Shown here piece by piece: positions 8,403 to 15,733 of a stretch of DNA of 64,000 bases. The stretch is from S015-6 sp964384945 (lineage in GTDB: Bacteria > Desulfobacterota > DSWW01). The DNA lies in contig CAYLMK010000010.1 of the NCBI GenBank assembly GCA_964384945.1, positions 1 through 64,000 of the forward strand, given 5' to 3'. The translations under genes were made by a program, and so were the position numbers. The notes under the pieces were generated by a model. It was not told the DNA's origin and made no database searches. It saw only the letters and a program-made list of their open reading frames with translations. Positions within the stretch are counted from its first letter, which is position 1, and the number at the start of each line of letters is the position of its first letter.

Positions 8403-8426
8403 CCCTCGGAGGTCGGAGAGGCGGCG

Positions 8427-10511
8427 ATGGAGTCGATCTCCCTGGTGACGACGGAAGGACGGGCGCCGGAGGATCTCCGTCATCGAAGGCGGATTCTCCT
8501 GCGGGAGCTGAAGGAGCGGGCCTTCTGGTTCGTTCGTCTCCGATGGTGGGTTCCTCCCTTCATCGTGGCCGGAACGCTTGCGGCGAACCTGCTGGGCTTC
8601 CAGTTCGCCGTGGTCCCTCTGCTGGGTGTGGCCGCGTTCGTCCTCGCGTACAACATCTGTTTTTCGCTTCTGGGGCGCCGGCTGCCCGAGGATCCGCTGC
8701 TGGAGGAGCGCCGCTTCCAACGCTTTGCCTATGAGCAGGTGGCCCTGGATTACGCCGCCATGTTCCTTCTCATCCACTTCACCGGCGGGGCGGCGAGCCC
8801 CCTGATCTTCTTCTTCATCTTCCACATCATCTTCACCTCGATCCTGCTTCCTCCGCGCTCGGCCTATGGGTTTTCGGCCCTCGTGGTGGCCGGCATGGGG
8901 CTGATCGCGCTGGGAGAAACGATGGGATGGATCCCCCACCGCCCGCTCGTGCTGCGGGGTATGTCGGTCGATCTGGTCCAGAAGCCGTTCCACATGGCCG
9001 TGGCCCTGGGCTTCTTCGCCGCATCGGTCTTCATCACCGCCTTTTCCACCACGGCCATCATGAGGGTGCTTCGAAGGCGTATCCGGGATCTCGGCGATCT
9101 GTCCGAATCCGTCTCCATCCTGAACGACAAGCTTCAATCCCTGTTTTCGATGATCCAGGCGATCGGGTCGGTCCGGCGCCTGGATCAACTGCTGCCCGTG
9201 GTCACCGGGGAACTGGGCCGCGTGATGGCGGTCAAGGGCATATCGGTCAAGCTCCTGAGCGAAGACGGCAGGTTCCTTCGGTACACGGCGGCTTACGGGC
9301 TTCCGGTAGAGTTCACCCGGGACAAACAGGTGGAGGTGGAGAAAAGCCCCCTGAACCGACGGGTCATGGACGGCGAGCCCTTCGTGACCGGCCAGGTGAC
9401 GGCAAAGGAGCTCTTCCAGTTCGGGGAGGCCCTCGAGGCCGCGCAGATTCGCTCCGTTCTTTTCGTCCCCCTGACCGTCGAGGACCGCGTGATCGGGATC
9501 CTGGGCGCCTACTGCGTGCGCCCCGACCGATTCGGCCCGGAGGAGGTGGAATTCTTCCGGCTTGCCGCGGGGCTGGTGGCGATCGCCCTGGAGAACGCGC
9601 GGGCCTATGAGGCGGTCGAGAAGCTCATTCAGGAAAGGTCCTGGTACATGATGCGGGTGACCCACAACCTGCGGGCGCCCCTGGCCGCCATGCTCAGCAT
9701 GATCGATCTGATTCGAGGGGGCTACCTGGGAGAGATCAACGACGAACAGCGCGAGTATCTGCGCCGGCTCGACCGCCGGTCCCGCACCATGCTCTCCATG
9801 ATCAATGAGCTGATGACCCTGGCCGAGAACCGGAGCGAGAAGGCCAAGATCGTCCGGGAGCCGGTGGACCCTGTGATGATCGGCAACCGGATCCGGAGGA
9901 CCTTTGCGGACGAGGCGGAGGCGAAGCCGGTCGACTTCAAGGTGGTTGTTCCCGACGAACTGCCGCCGATCCAGGGAGACCCGGTCATGATCGAGCAGAT
10001 GCTCGAGAACCTCGTATCGAACGCCCTGAAATACACCCCGGCCGAGGGGCGCGTAACCGTGAGCTTCGCGCGGGCGAACCACACGCTGCGCATCGAGGTG
10101 AGCGACACGGGGATCGGGATCCCGCAGGCGGACCGGTCCAGGCTGTTCCAGGATTTCTTCCGCGCGGAGAACGCCAAGGCCGTCGACGCCGAGGGCACGG
10201 GGCTGGGCCTGGCGATCGTCAAGGAGATCGTCGACAGGCACGGCGGCAGGATCATGGTGGAGAGCGAGGAGGGCCTCGGGAGCATCTTTGTCGTCCACCT
10301 TCCCCTGACCGGGCAGGGTGCAATCGATTCCTCCCGCCCGGCTGTGCACGGCGGCACGGAAGAGGCGGGACAGGTGAAGGCGGCGCCGAAGCCCGGTCCC
10401 CTGGCGAGAGGGTCCGTCCTCACCCGCAGGTGGACAGGGCTGTTCGGGCGCCCGGTCGAGGGGAGGGAGGCCGGCCCGCCGCCGGGACTCGATCCGAATG
10501 CGTTTGCGTGA
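8427..10511 (+). CDS. six-TM GAF sensor histidine kinase of the hydrogenase operon
   Basis: 694 residues. A cytoplasmic N-terminal helix (about 1-30) precedes five or six TM helices (about 35-215; WWVPPFIVAGTLAANLLGF, FHIIFTSILLPP, FFAASVFITAF). A GAF domain follows (about 245-400, DQLLPVVTGELGRVMAVKGI to AGLVAIALENARAYEA). HisKA has the unusual H-box RVTHNLRAPLAAM (His about 409; Asn-Leu replaces Glu-Leu). HATPase motifs are NLVSNALKYTPAEG, DTGIGIP and GTGLGLAIV. A 65-residue Pro/Gly-rich tail ends PPPGLDPNAFA. It lies between the RR and hoxE (43 nt gap), so it likely senses a redox or membrane state linked to H2 metabolism. A paralogue lacking the kinase module lies at 43686. Confidence 0.92.
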   Translation: MESISLVTTEGRAPEDLRHRRRILLRELKERAFWFVRLRWWVPPFIVAGTLAANLLGFQFAVVPLLGVAAFVLAYNICFSLLGRRLPEDPLLEERRFQRFAYEQVALDYAAMFLLIHFTGGAASPLIFFFIFHIIFTSILLPPRSAYGFSALVVAGMGLIALGETMGWIPHRPLVLRGMSVDLVQKPFHMAVALGFFAASVFITAFSTTAIMRVLRRRIRDLGDLSESVSILNDKLQSLFSMIQAIGSVRRLDQLLPVVTGELGRVMAVKGISVKLLSEDGRFLRYTAAYGLPVEFTRDKQVEVEKSPLNRRVMDGEPFVTGQVTAKELFQFGEALEAAQIRSVLFVPLTVEDRVIGILGAYCVRPDRFGPEEVEFFRLAAGLVAIALENARAYEAVEKLIQERSWYMMRVTHNLRAPLAAMLSMIDLIRGGYLGEINDEQREYLRRLDRRSRTMLSMINELMTLAENRSEKAKIVREPVDPVMIGNRIRRTFADEAEAKPVDFKVVVPDELPPIQGDPVMIEQMLENLVSNALKYTPAEGRVTVSFARANHTLRIEVSDTGIGIPQADRSRLFQDFFRAENAKAVDAEGTGLGLAIVKEIVDRHGGRIMVESEEGLGSIFVVHLPLTGQGAIDSSRPAVHGGTEEAGQVKAAPKPGPLARGSVLTRRWTGLFGRPVEGREAGPPPGLDPNAFA

Positions 10512-10554
10512 AGTGCAGGGGGGCGTTGTGCCGCTGAGAACAGAGGAGGGAGCC

Positions 10555-11028
10555 ATGGCACAGGAAGAGGCGCTCGATCTGACACCGCTTGACGAGATCA
10601 TCAACACGTACCGTCGGGAGCGAGGAGCGGTCATCCCCGTATTGCAGAAGGCGCAGGATCTCTACGGTTACCTCCCGAAGGAGGTCCTCAAGCGGGTCGC
10701 CGAGGGCATGCGGGTTCCGATCAGCCGGATCTACGGGGTCGTGACCTTTTACTCCCAGTTCTATCTGACCCGCCGGGGCCGTCACATCATTCGTCAATGC
10801 GACGGTACCGCCTGCCACGTGCGCGGCGCGGCGAAGATCATCGACAAGATGGAGCAGGAGCTGGGGATCCGGATGGGCGAGACGACGCCGGATTACAAGT
10901 GCACCTGCGAGGTGGTCTACTGCCTCGGGTCCTGCGGCCTCGCGCCGGTGGCCGTGGTGGACGGAAACGTGGTGGGCAAGCTGGTGCCCGAGAAGATGGT
11001 CTCGATTCTGCGTGAACTGGATTCGTGA
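10555..11028 (+). CDS. hoxE: HoxE/NuoE-like [2Fe-2S] subunit of NAD-linked hydrogenase
   Basis: 157 residues, thioredoxin-like [2Fe-2S] protein of the NuoE/HoxE family. A helical N-terminal region (IPVLQKAQDLYGYLPKEVLK) is followed by cluster ligands in RQCDGTACHVRG and EVVYCLGSCGLAPV (C-x4-C and C-x3-C). It passes electrons between the diaphorase flavin subunit and the rest of the complex. ATG 10555 is preferred over the in-frame ATG at 10498 because GAGGAGGG precedes it by 4-5 nt and the longer form would overlap the HK stop. Its TGA overlaps the GTG start of the next gene. Confidence 0.9.
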   Translation: MAQEEALDLTPLDEIINTYRRERGAVIPVLQKAQDLYGYLPKEVLKRVAEGMRVPISRIYGVVTFYSQFYLTRRGRHIIRQCDGTACHVRGAAKIIDKMEQELGIRMGETTPDYKCTCEVVYCLGSCGLAPVAVVDGNVVGKLVPEKMVSILRELDS

Positions 11029-11660
11029 GAGAACTGGCGCTTCACATATTGGATGTCTTGCAGAATGCGAGAGAGGCAGGAAGCCGGCTGGTACGGTTGA
11101 CGGTCGAGGAAGATATCCGGGAAGACAGGCTCACCATCGAGGTGACCGACGACGGACCGGGAATGGAAGAGGAAGCGATGAAGAGGGTCACGGATCCCTT
11201 TTTCACCACCCGAAAGACGCGGCATGTCGGGCTGGGGCTGCCGCTGTTTGCTGCTGCGGCCCAAAGGTGCAACGGGGATCTCAAGGTGGAGAAGGCTCCG
11301 GGACAGGGCCTGCGGGTCAAGGCCGCCTTTCAATACGGCCACATCGACCGCGCCCCCCTCGGCGATATGGCCCGCACCCTCCTGTCCTTTTTGCTGGGAG
11401 AGCCGTTCTGCGACCTGGTTTACGTCCACCGGCGAGGCGAAAGGTCCTTCCGCCTGGATACGCGCCTGTTGCGGAAGGAGCTCGAGCCGATTCCCCTCTC
11501 GCACCCGGAGGTCCGTGCGTGGCTTGAGGGCTACATCTCGGAGGGGGAGGAGGCCCTCGCCGCCCCGGGTGAGGAAGCCTCCGTCAACCTCTCCACCGGA
11601 GCAAGGAGGATCGGACATGCCGAAACTGAAGAGCCTGGAGGATCTCAAGAGGCTTCGTGA
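11025..11660 (+). CDS. GHKL-type ATP-binding protein of hydrogenase operon
   Basis: 211 residues. The first 110 form a minimal HATPase_c fold: N-box ILDVLQNAREAGS, G1 box VTDDGPGM, and GLGLPLFAAAA as G2. There is no HisKA, so it is not a conventional kinase; it resembles the anti-sigma-factor/serine-kinase-type ATPases often encoded beside trimeric hydrogenases. The C-terminal 90 residues are unassigned. It starts with GTG at 11025 inside the hoxE stop (GTGA), implying coupled translation, and its last 44 nt overlap the ferredoxin gene that starts at 11617. Role in the complex unknown; a maturation or regulatory ATPase is an inference from context. Confidence 0.8.
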   Translation: MRELALHILDVLQNAREAGSRLVRLTVEEDIREDRLTIEVTDDGPGMEEEAMKRVTDPFFTTRKTRHVGLGLPLFAAAAQRCNGDLKVEKAPGQGLRVKAAFQYGHIDRAPLGDMARTLLSFLLGEPFCDLVYVHRRGERSFRLDTRLLRKELEPIPLSHPEVRAWLEGYISEGEEALAAPGEEASVNLSTGARRIGHAETEEPGGSQEAS

Positions 11661-11997
11661 GCAGGCCCAGCAGGAGATACGGGTCCGGCTGGACACGGGC
11701 ACACGAATCACGGTGGGCATGGGGACCTGCGGCATCGCCGCAGGGGCGAGGGAGACCATGCACGCGATCCTGGAGGAACTGAAGAAACGGGAGATCGAGG
11801 CGCACGTGACGACCGTGGGTTGCATCGGGATGTGTTCCCACGAACCTCTCGTGGATATCGAGCAGGCAGGCAGCGCCCGTATCACCTACGGCAGCGTCAA
11901 GGCCGACAGGGTGCCCCGTCTCATTGAGGAACACCTGATCAACGGCCGCGTGGTGGAGGAGTGGGTCGTGGGCCGGCTGGCGAGGGAAACCGCTTAG
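11617..11997 (+). CDS. thioredoxin-like [2Fe-2S] ferredoxin
   Basis: 126 residues, similar to the N-terminal [2Fe-2S] domain of HydB/HoxF proteins: VGMGTCGIAAGARETM, then THE pair VGCIGMCSHEPLV, then RLIEEHLINGRVVEEW. Only three cysteines are present in the whole protein, whereas NuoE-like folds use four ligands, so the fourth ligand is absent or non-cysteine; the same one-Cys first motif is a known feature of this ferredoxin subfamily. AAGGAGGA lies 6 nt before ATG 11617. It overlaps the upstream ATPase gene by 44 nt. Probable electron-transfer accessory of the hydrogenase. Confidence 0.82.
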   Translation: MPKLKSLEDLKRLREQAQQEIRVRLDTGTRITVGMGTCGIAAGARETMHAILEELKKREIEAHVTTVGCIGMCSHEPLVDIEQAGSARITYGSVKADRVPRLIEEHLINGRVVEEWVVGRLARETA

Positions 11998-12057
11998 GTT
12001 CTCTTGGGCGGTCCGTTCGGGGACACGGGAATCGGCGATTCAGGCAGGGAGGCCGCC

Positions 12058-12522
12058 ATGGACACGAAAGAGGGCAGGGAGATCATCGAGCGTGCGATCC
12101 GGCTTGAGGAGGACTCGTACAAGCTTTACTCATTCGCGAGCCGCCGCGTAAAGGATCCCGGCGCAAGGGCGGGCCTGGCGGAACTGGCCGAGGAGGAGAA
12201 GAAGCACAAGGCGAAGCTCGAGGGAATGCTTCGCGGCAACCTCGCCTGGGCCGTGAGCGTCGGCCGCAGGGCCAAGGTCAAGGACCTCGGCATCGGCGGT
12301 CCTCTGGAGGCGAAACCGATCAACGAGAAAGCGAGCCTTCAGGAGGTGCTCGCCTTCGCCATCAAGCGGGAGGAGTCCACAGGCGCCTTTTATTCGCAAA
12401 TGGCCTCCCTGGTGGACCCGGGCCCGGAAAAGGATGTCTTCGAGGTGCTGGCCCAGGAAGAGACCCGGCACAAGCGTTACGTGGAGAGCATTTACGAGAA
12501 GGATATCTACCAGGGATTCTAA
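12058..12522 (+). CDS. ferritin-like (rubrerythrin-type) di-iron protein
   Basis: 154 residues, four-helix bundle of the COG1633/rubrerythrin kind. Two repeats carry the metal-binding pattern: RAIRLEEDSYKLYSF with LAEEEKKHKAKL, and AIKREESTGAFYSQM with LAQEETRHKRYVESIYE (Glu, Glu-x2-His in each half). There is no C-terminal rubredoxin domain. AGGGAGG precedes ATG 12058. It lies between the ferredoxin and the NuoF-GltD fusion gene inside the hydrogenase operon, so peroxide or oxygen protection of the metal clusters is a reasonable role. A structural role cannot be excluded. Confidence 0.85.
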   Translation: MDTKEGREIIERAIRLEEDSYKLYSFASRRVKDPGARAGLAELAEEEKKHKAKLEGMLRGNLAWAVSVGRRAKVKDLGIGGPLEAKPINEKASLQEVLAFAIKREESTGAFYSQMASLVDPGPEKDVFEVLAQEETRHKRYVESIYEKDIYQGF

Positions 12523-12574
12523 ACGTCGGCAGGAGAGTCCTCGTCGAGGCTCAACCGGACAATAGGAGGGACCG

Positions 12575-15500
12575 ATGGCCACAGAAGCCCTGTATCGAGC
12601 CAACGTGTTGATCTGCGGGGGAACGGGATGCACGGCCTCGGGCTCGGAAAAAGCGCATGCAGCCCTCAAGCAGGAAATCGTCCGGCGCGGTTTGGAGAAG
12701 GAGGTCCGCGTGATCCAGACCGGCTGCCGCGGCTTCTGCGCCATGGGCCCGGTGGTCATGATCTACCCGGAGGGGATCTTTTACTGTCAGGTGCAGCCGG
12801 ACGATGTGCCTCTTCTCGTGGAGGAGACCCTGATCAAGGGGCGCGTGGTGGAGCGGCTCGCCTACCGGGAGCCCGCCCAGCACCGGGCCATCCCGCAGTA
12901 CAGCGAGATCCCCTTCTACAAGAAGCAGCTTCGGATCGCCCTGGCCAACTGCGGCATGATCGACCCGGAACGGATCGATGAGTACATCGCGCACGACGGG
13001 TACGCGGCCTTGACGAAGGCCCTTACCGAGATGACCCCGGACGAGGTGATCGCCCAGGTCAAGGACTCGGGCCTCCGGGGCCGTGGCGGGGCCGGATTCC
13101 CGGCGGGCCTAAAGTGGGAATTCACGCGGCGCGCGCCGGGCGAGCCCAAGTACGTGGTCTGCAACGCGGACGAGGGGGATCCGGGCGCGTTCATGGACCG
13201 AAGCATCATCGAAGGGGACCCCCACAGCGTGATCGAGGGTATGGCCATTGCCGGTTATGCCATCGGGGCCCGGGAAGGGTACGTTTACTGCCGTGCGGAG
13301 TACCCCCTGGCCATCAAGCGGCTCAAGGTGGCGATCCAGCAGGCGGAAGAGTACGGGTTGCTCGGGGACGGGATTCTGGGCACGAAGAACGCGTTCCATC
13401 TCCACATCAAGGAGGGGGCCGGCGCGTTTGTCTGCGGCGAGGAGACGGCGCTCCTGGCCTCCATCGAGGGCCGGCGCGGCGAACCCCGTCCCCGTCCTCC
13501 CTTCCCGGCGGTCTCCGGCCTGTGGGGGAAGCCCACGAACATCAACAACGTGAAGAGCTATGCGAACGTTCCGCGGATCATCCTGAAGGGGTCCGAGTGG
13601 TTTGCGGGCATCGGGTCGCCCCGCAGCCCGGGAACCGCGATCTTCGCCCTTACCGGGAAGGTCAACAACACCGGTCTCGTGGAAGTGCCCATGGGGATCA
13701 CCCTCGGGGAGATCATCTTCGACATCGGCGGCGGCATCCTGAACGGCAGGACCTTCAAGGCCGTTCAGACCGGAGGGCCCCTGGGAGGCTGCATCCCGGC
13801 CGAGCACCTGAACGTGAAGGTGGACTTCGATTCCCTGCGGGACGTGGGGGCCGTCATGGGCTCGGGCGGCATGATCGTGGTGGACGAGGACACCTGCATG
13901 GTGGAGTTCGCCAAGTTCTTCCTCACCTTCGCCACCGCGGAGAGTTGCGGCAAGTGCATCCCCTGCCGGGCCGGCGGGAAGCGGATGCTGGAGATCCTCA
14001 CCCGGATCTGCGAGGGCAAGGGCCGGATGGAGGACCTGGAGCAGATCCGCAAGATTTCCGCAGGTATGGAGACCGGGGCCCTGTGCGCCCTCGGGCAGCT
14101 CACGCCCGGGCCCGTGATGGCGGCGCTTCGCTACTTCGAGCAGGAATTCATCGCACATATCGAGGAGAAGCGGTGCGAGGCGGGCTCCTGCCAGGCCCTG
14201 GTTCCGGCCCGGTGCCTGAACGCATGCCCGGCCGGCGTGGATGTGCCCAACTACGTCAGCCTGGTCGCTGAGGGGAAGTACGCAAAGGCCCTCGAGATTC
14301 ACCGGGAGCGGAATCCCTTTGCCATGATCTGCGGCAGGGTCTGCCCGGCCTTCTGCGAGGCGCGGTGCCGGAGAGGCGACATCGACGAGCCGGTCGCCAT
14401 CCGTTCGATCAAGCGCTTCATGGCGGACCACGAGGCCAAGCAGCCGTGGACGCCGAAGCGGCTCGAAGAGGCGAAAAAGGAAAAGGTGGCCGTGGTGGGT
14501 TCCGGCCCGGCAGGGTTGACGGCGGCCCTGCGCCTTGCCCAGATGGGATACCCGGTGACCGTGTTCGAGGCCCTGCCCGTGCCCGGTGGAATGATGGCGG
14601 TGGGCATCCCGGAGTACCGGCTTCCGCGCGATGTGCTCAACGAGGAGATCGACAACATCCGGCGGGCCGGGGTGGAGATCTTCTGCAACAAGAAGCTGGG
14701 AAGGGACTTCACGGTGGAGGATCTCATGAACGGGCAGGGGTACCGGTCGGTCGTGCTGGCCATCGGCGCCCACAAGAGCATGCGGCTCGGCATCGCCGGA
14801 GAAGACCGGGAAGGGGTGTGCCAGGGCGTCGACTTCCTGCGGGACGTGGCCCTGGGCAAGGCTCCGGACCTGGCAGGCAAACGCGTTGCGGTGGTGGGCG
14901 GGGGCAACGTCGCGATCGACGCAGCGCGTACGGCCTTGCGGTTGGGCGCCGCAGAGGTCCACGTGGTCTACCGGAGGACGAGACAGGACATGCCTGCCTA
15001 CAAGGAGGAGATCGAGGCCGCCGAGGAGGAAGGGGTCATCTATCACTATCTGTCCAACCCCGTACGGGTTCTGGGACCCGCCAAGGTCACCGCCATCGAG
15101 GTGCAGCATCAGGAGTTGGGTGAATTCGACAGGAGCGGCCGGCGGCGGCCCGTTCCGGTGGAGGGATCCGAGTTCCCTCTGGCCGTGGACATGCTCATCC
15201 CGGCCATCGGGCAGCAGCCGGACAGCTCGTGTGCGGACACGAAGGGCGTGGAATTCAACCGGAACGGGACATTCAAGGTCGGCAAGGATCTGGCCACCTC
15301 CCGGCCGGGCGTGTTCGCCGCCGGGGATGCCGTCTCCGGCCCCGCCTCGGTGATCGAGGCCGTGGCGCAGGGGAACCGCGTGGCCCGCGTGGTGGACACG
15401 TACCTGCGCACCGGCGCGATCGAGAAATTCGTTCCCACCCTGGAGGTCCACCTGCCTGCCTCCACCTGGAACGTGGAGGAGTACGGGGAGGCGGCCCGGA

Positions 15501-15685
15501 TCCGCCCTGTGTTCCTGGAGGCGAAGGAGCGAAGTTCCAGCTTCCGGGAGGTGGAACTGGCCCACAAGGCGAAGGACATCCGGGAGGAATGCAAGCGCTG
15601 TCTGCGCTGCGATCTGGAGTGGCGGGAGAGCCGGGAGCGTGAGCGGGGGAGGGCGGCGGCCGGGGCCGCAGCAGCCGCGGGCTAG
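12575..15685 (+). CDS. hoxF: NuoF/HydB-type diaphorase subunit fused to a GltD/NfnB-type FAD-NAD(P)H oxidoreductase
   Basis: 1036 residues, about twice a normal NuoF. Domains: N-terminal thioredoxin-like [2Fe-2S] (about 1-115; CGGTGCTAS, TGCRGFCAMGP); NuoF core (about 130-545) with FMN/NADH motif GLRGRGGAGFPAGLKW (about 167), GAFVCGEETALLASIEG, an SLBB region and the [4Fe-4S] motif SCGKCIPCRAGG (about 458); then a GltD-like module with N-terminal cysteines (LNACPAGVDVP, CGRVCPAFCEARCRRG), FAD fold VAVVGSGPAGLTAALRL (about 639) and NAD(P)H fold VAVVGGGNVAIDAARTALRL (about 771). It ends with an extra Cys pair CKRCLRC. It should oxidise or reduce NAD(P)H at two flavin sites. AGGAGGG precedes ATG 12575. 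Continuity of the frame across the join argues against a sequencing fusion. Confidence 0.9.
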   Translation: MATEALYRANVLICGGTGCTASGSEKAHAALKQEIVRRGLEKEVRVIQTGCRGFCAMGPVVMIYPEGIFYCQVQPDDVPLLVEETLIKGRVVERLAYREPAQHRAIPQYSEIPFYKKQLRIALANCGMIDPERIDEYIAHDGYAALTKALTEMTPDEVIAQVKDSGLRGRGGAGFPAGLKWEFTRRAPGEPKYVVCNADEGDPGAFMDRSIIEGDPHSVIEGMAIAGYAIGAREGYVYCRAEYPLAIKRLKVAIQQAEEYGLLGDGILGTKNAFHLHIKEGAGAFVCGEETALLASIEGRRGEPRPRPPFPAVSGLWGKPTNINNVKSYANVPRIILKGSEWFAGIGSPRSPGTAIFALTGKVNNTGLVEVPMGITLGEIIFDIGGGILNGRTFKAVQTGGPLGGCIPAEHLNVKVDFDSLRDVGAVMGSGGMIVVDEDTCMVEFAKFFLTFATAESCGKCIPCRAGGKRMLEILTRICEGKGRMEDLEQIRKISAGMETGALCALGQLTPGPVMAALRYFEQEFIAHIEEKRCEAGSCQALVPARCLNACPAGVDVPNYVSLVAEGKYAKALEIHRERNPFAMICGRVCPAFCEARCRRGDIDEPVAIRSIKRFMADHEAKQPWTPKRLEEAKKEKVAVVGSGPAGLTAALRLAQMGYPVTVFEALPVPGGMMAVGIPEYRLPRDVLNEEIDNIRRAGVEIFCNKKLGRDFTVEDLMNGQGYRSVVLAIGAHKSMRLGIAGEDREGVCQGVDFLRDVALGKAPDLAGKRVAVVGGGNVAIDAARTALRLGAAEVHVVYRRTRQDMPAYKEEIEAAEEEGVIYHYLSNPVRVLGPAKVTAIEVQHQELGEFDRSGRRRPVPVEGSEFPLAVDMLIPAIGQQPDSSCADTKGVEFNRNGTFKVGKDLATSRPGVFAAGDAVSGPASVIEAVAQGNRVARVVDTYLRTGAIEKFVPTLEVHLPASTWNVEEYGEAARIRPVFLEAKERSSSFREVELAHKAKDIREECKRCLRCDLEWRESRERERGRAAAGAAAAAG

Positions 15686-15733
15686 AGAGGAAGGCGGTTC
15701 AGAAACGACGCGCAGGGAAAGGGAGGAAATCCC

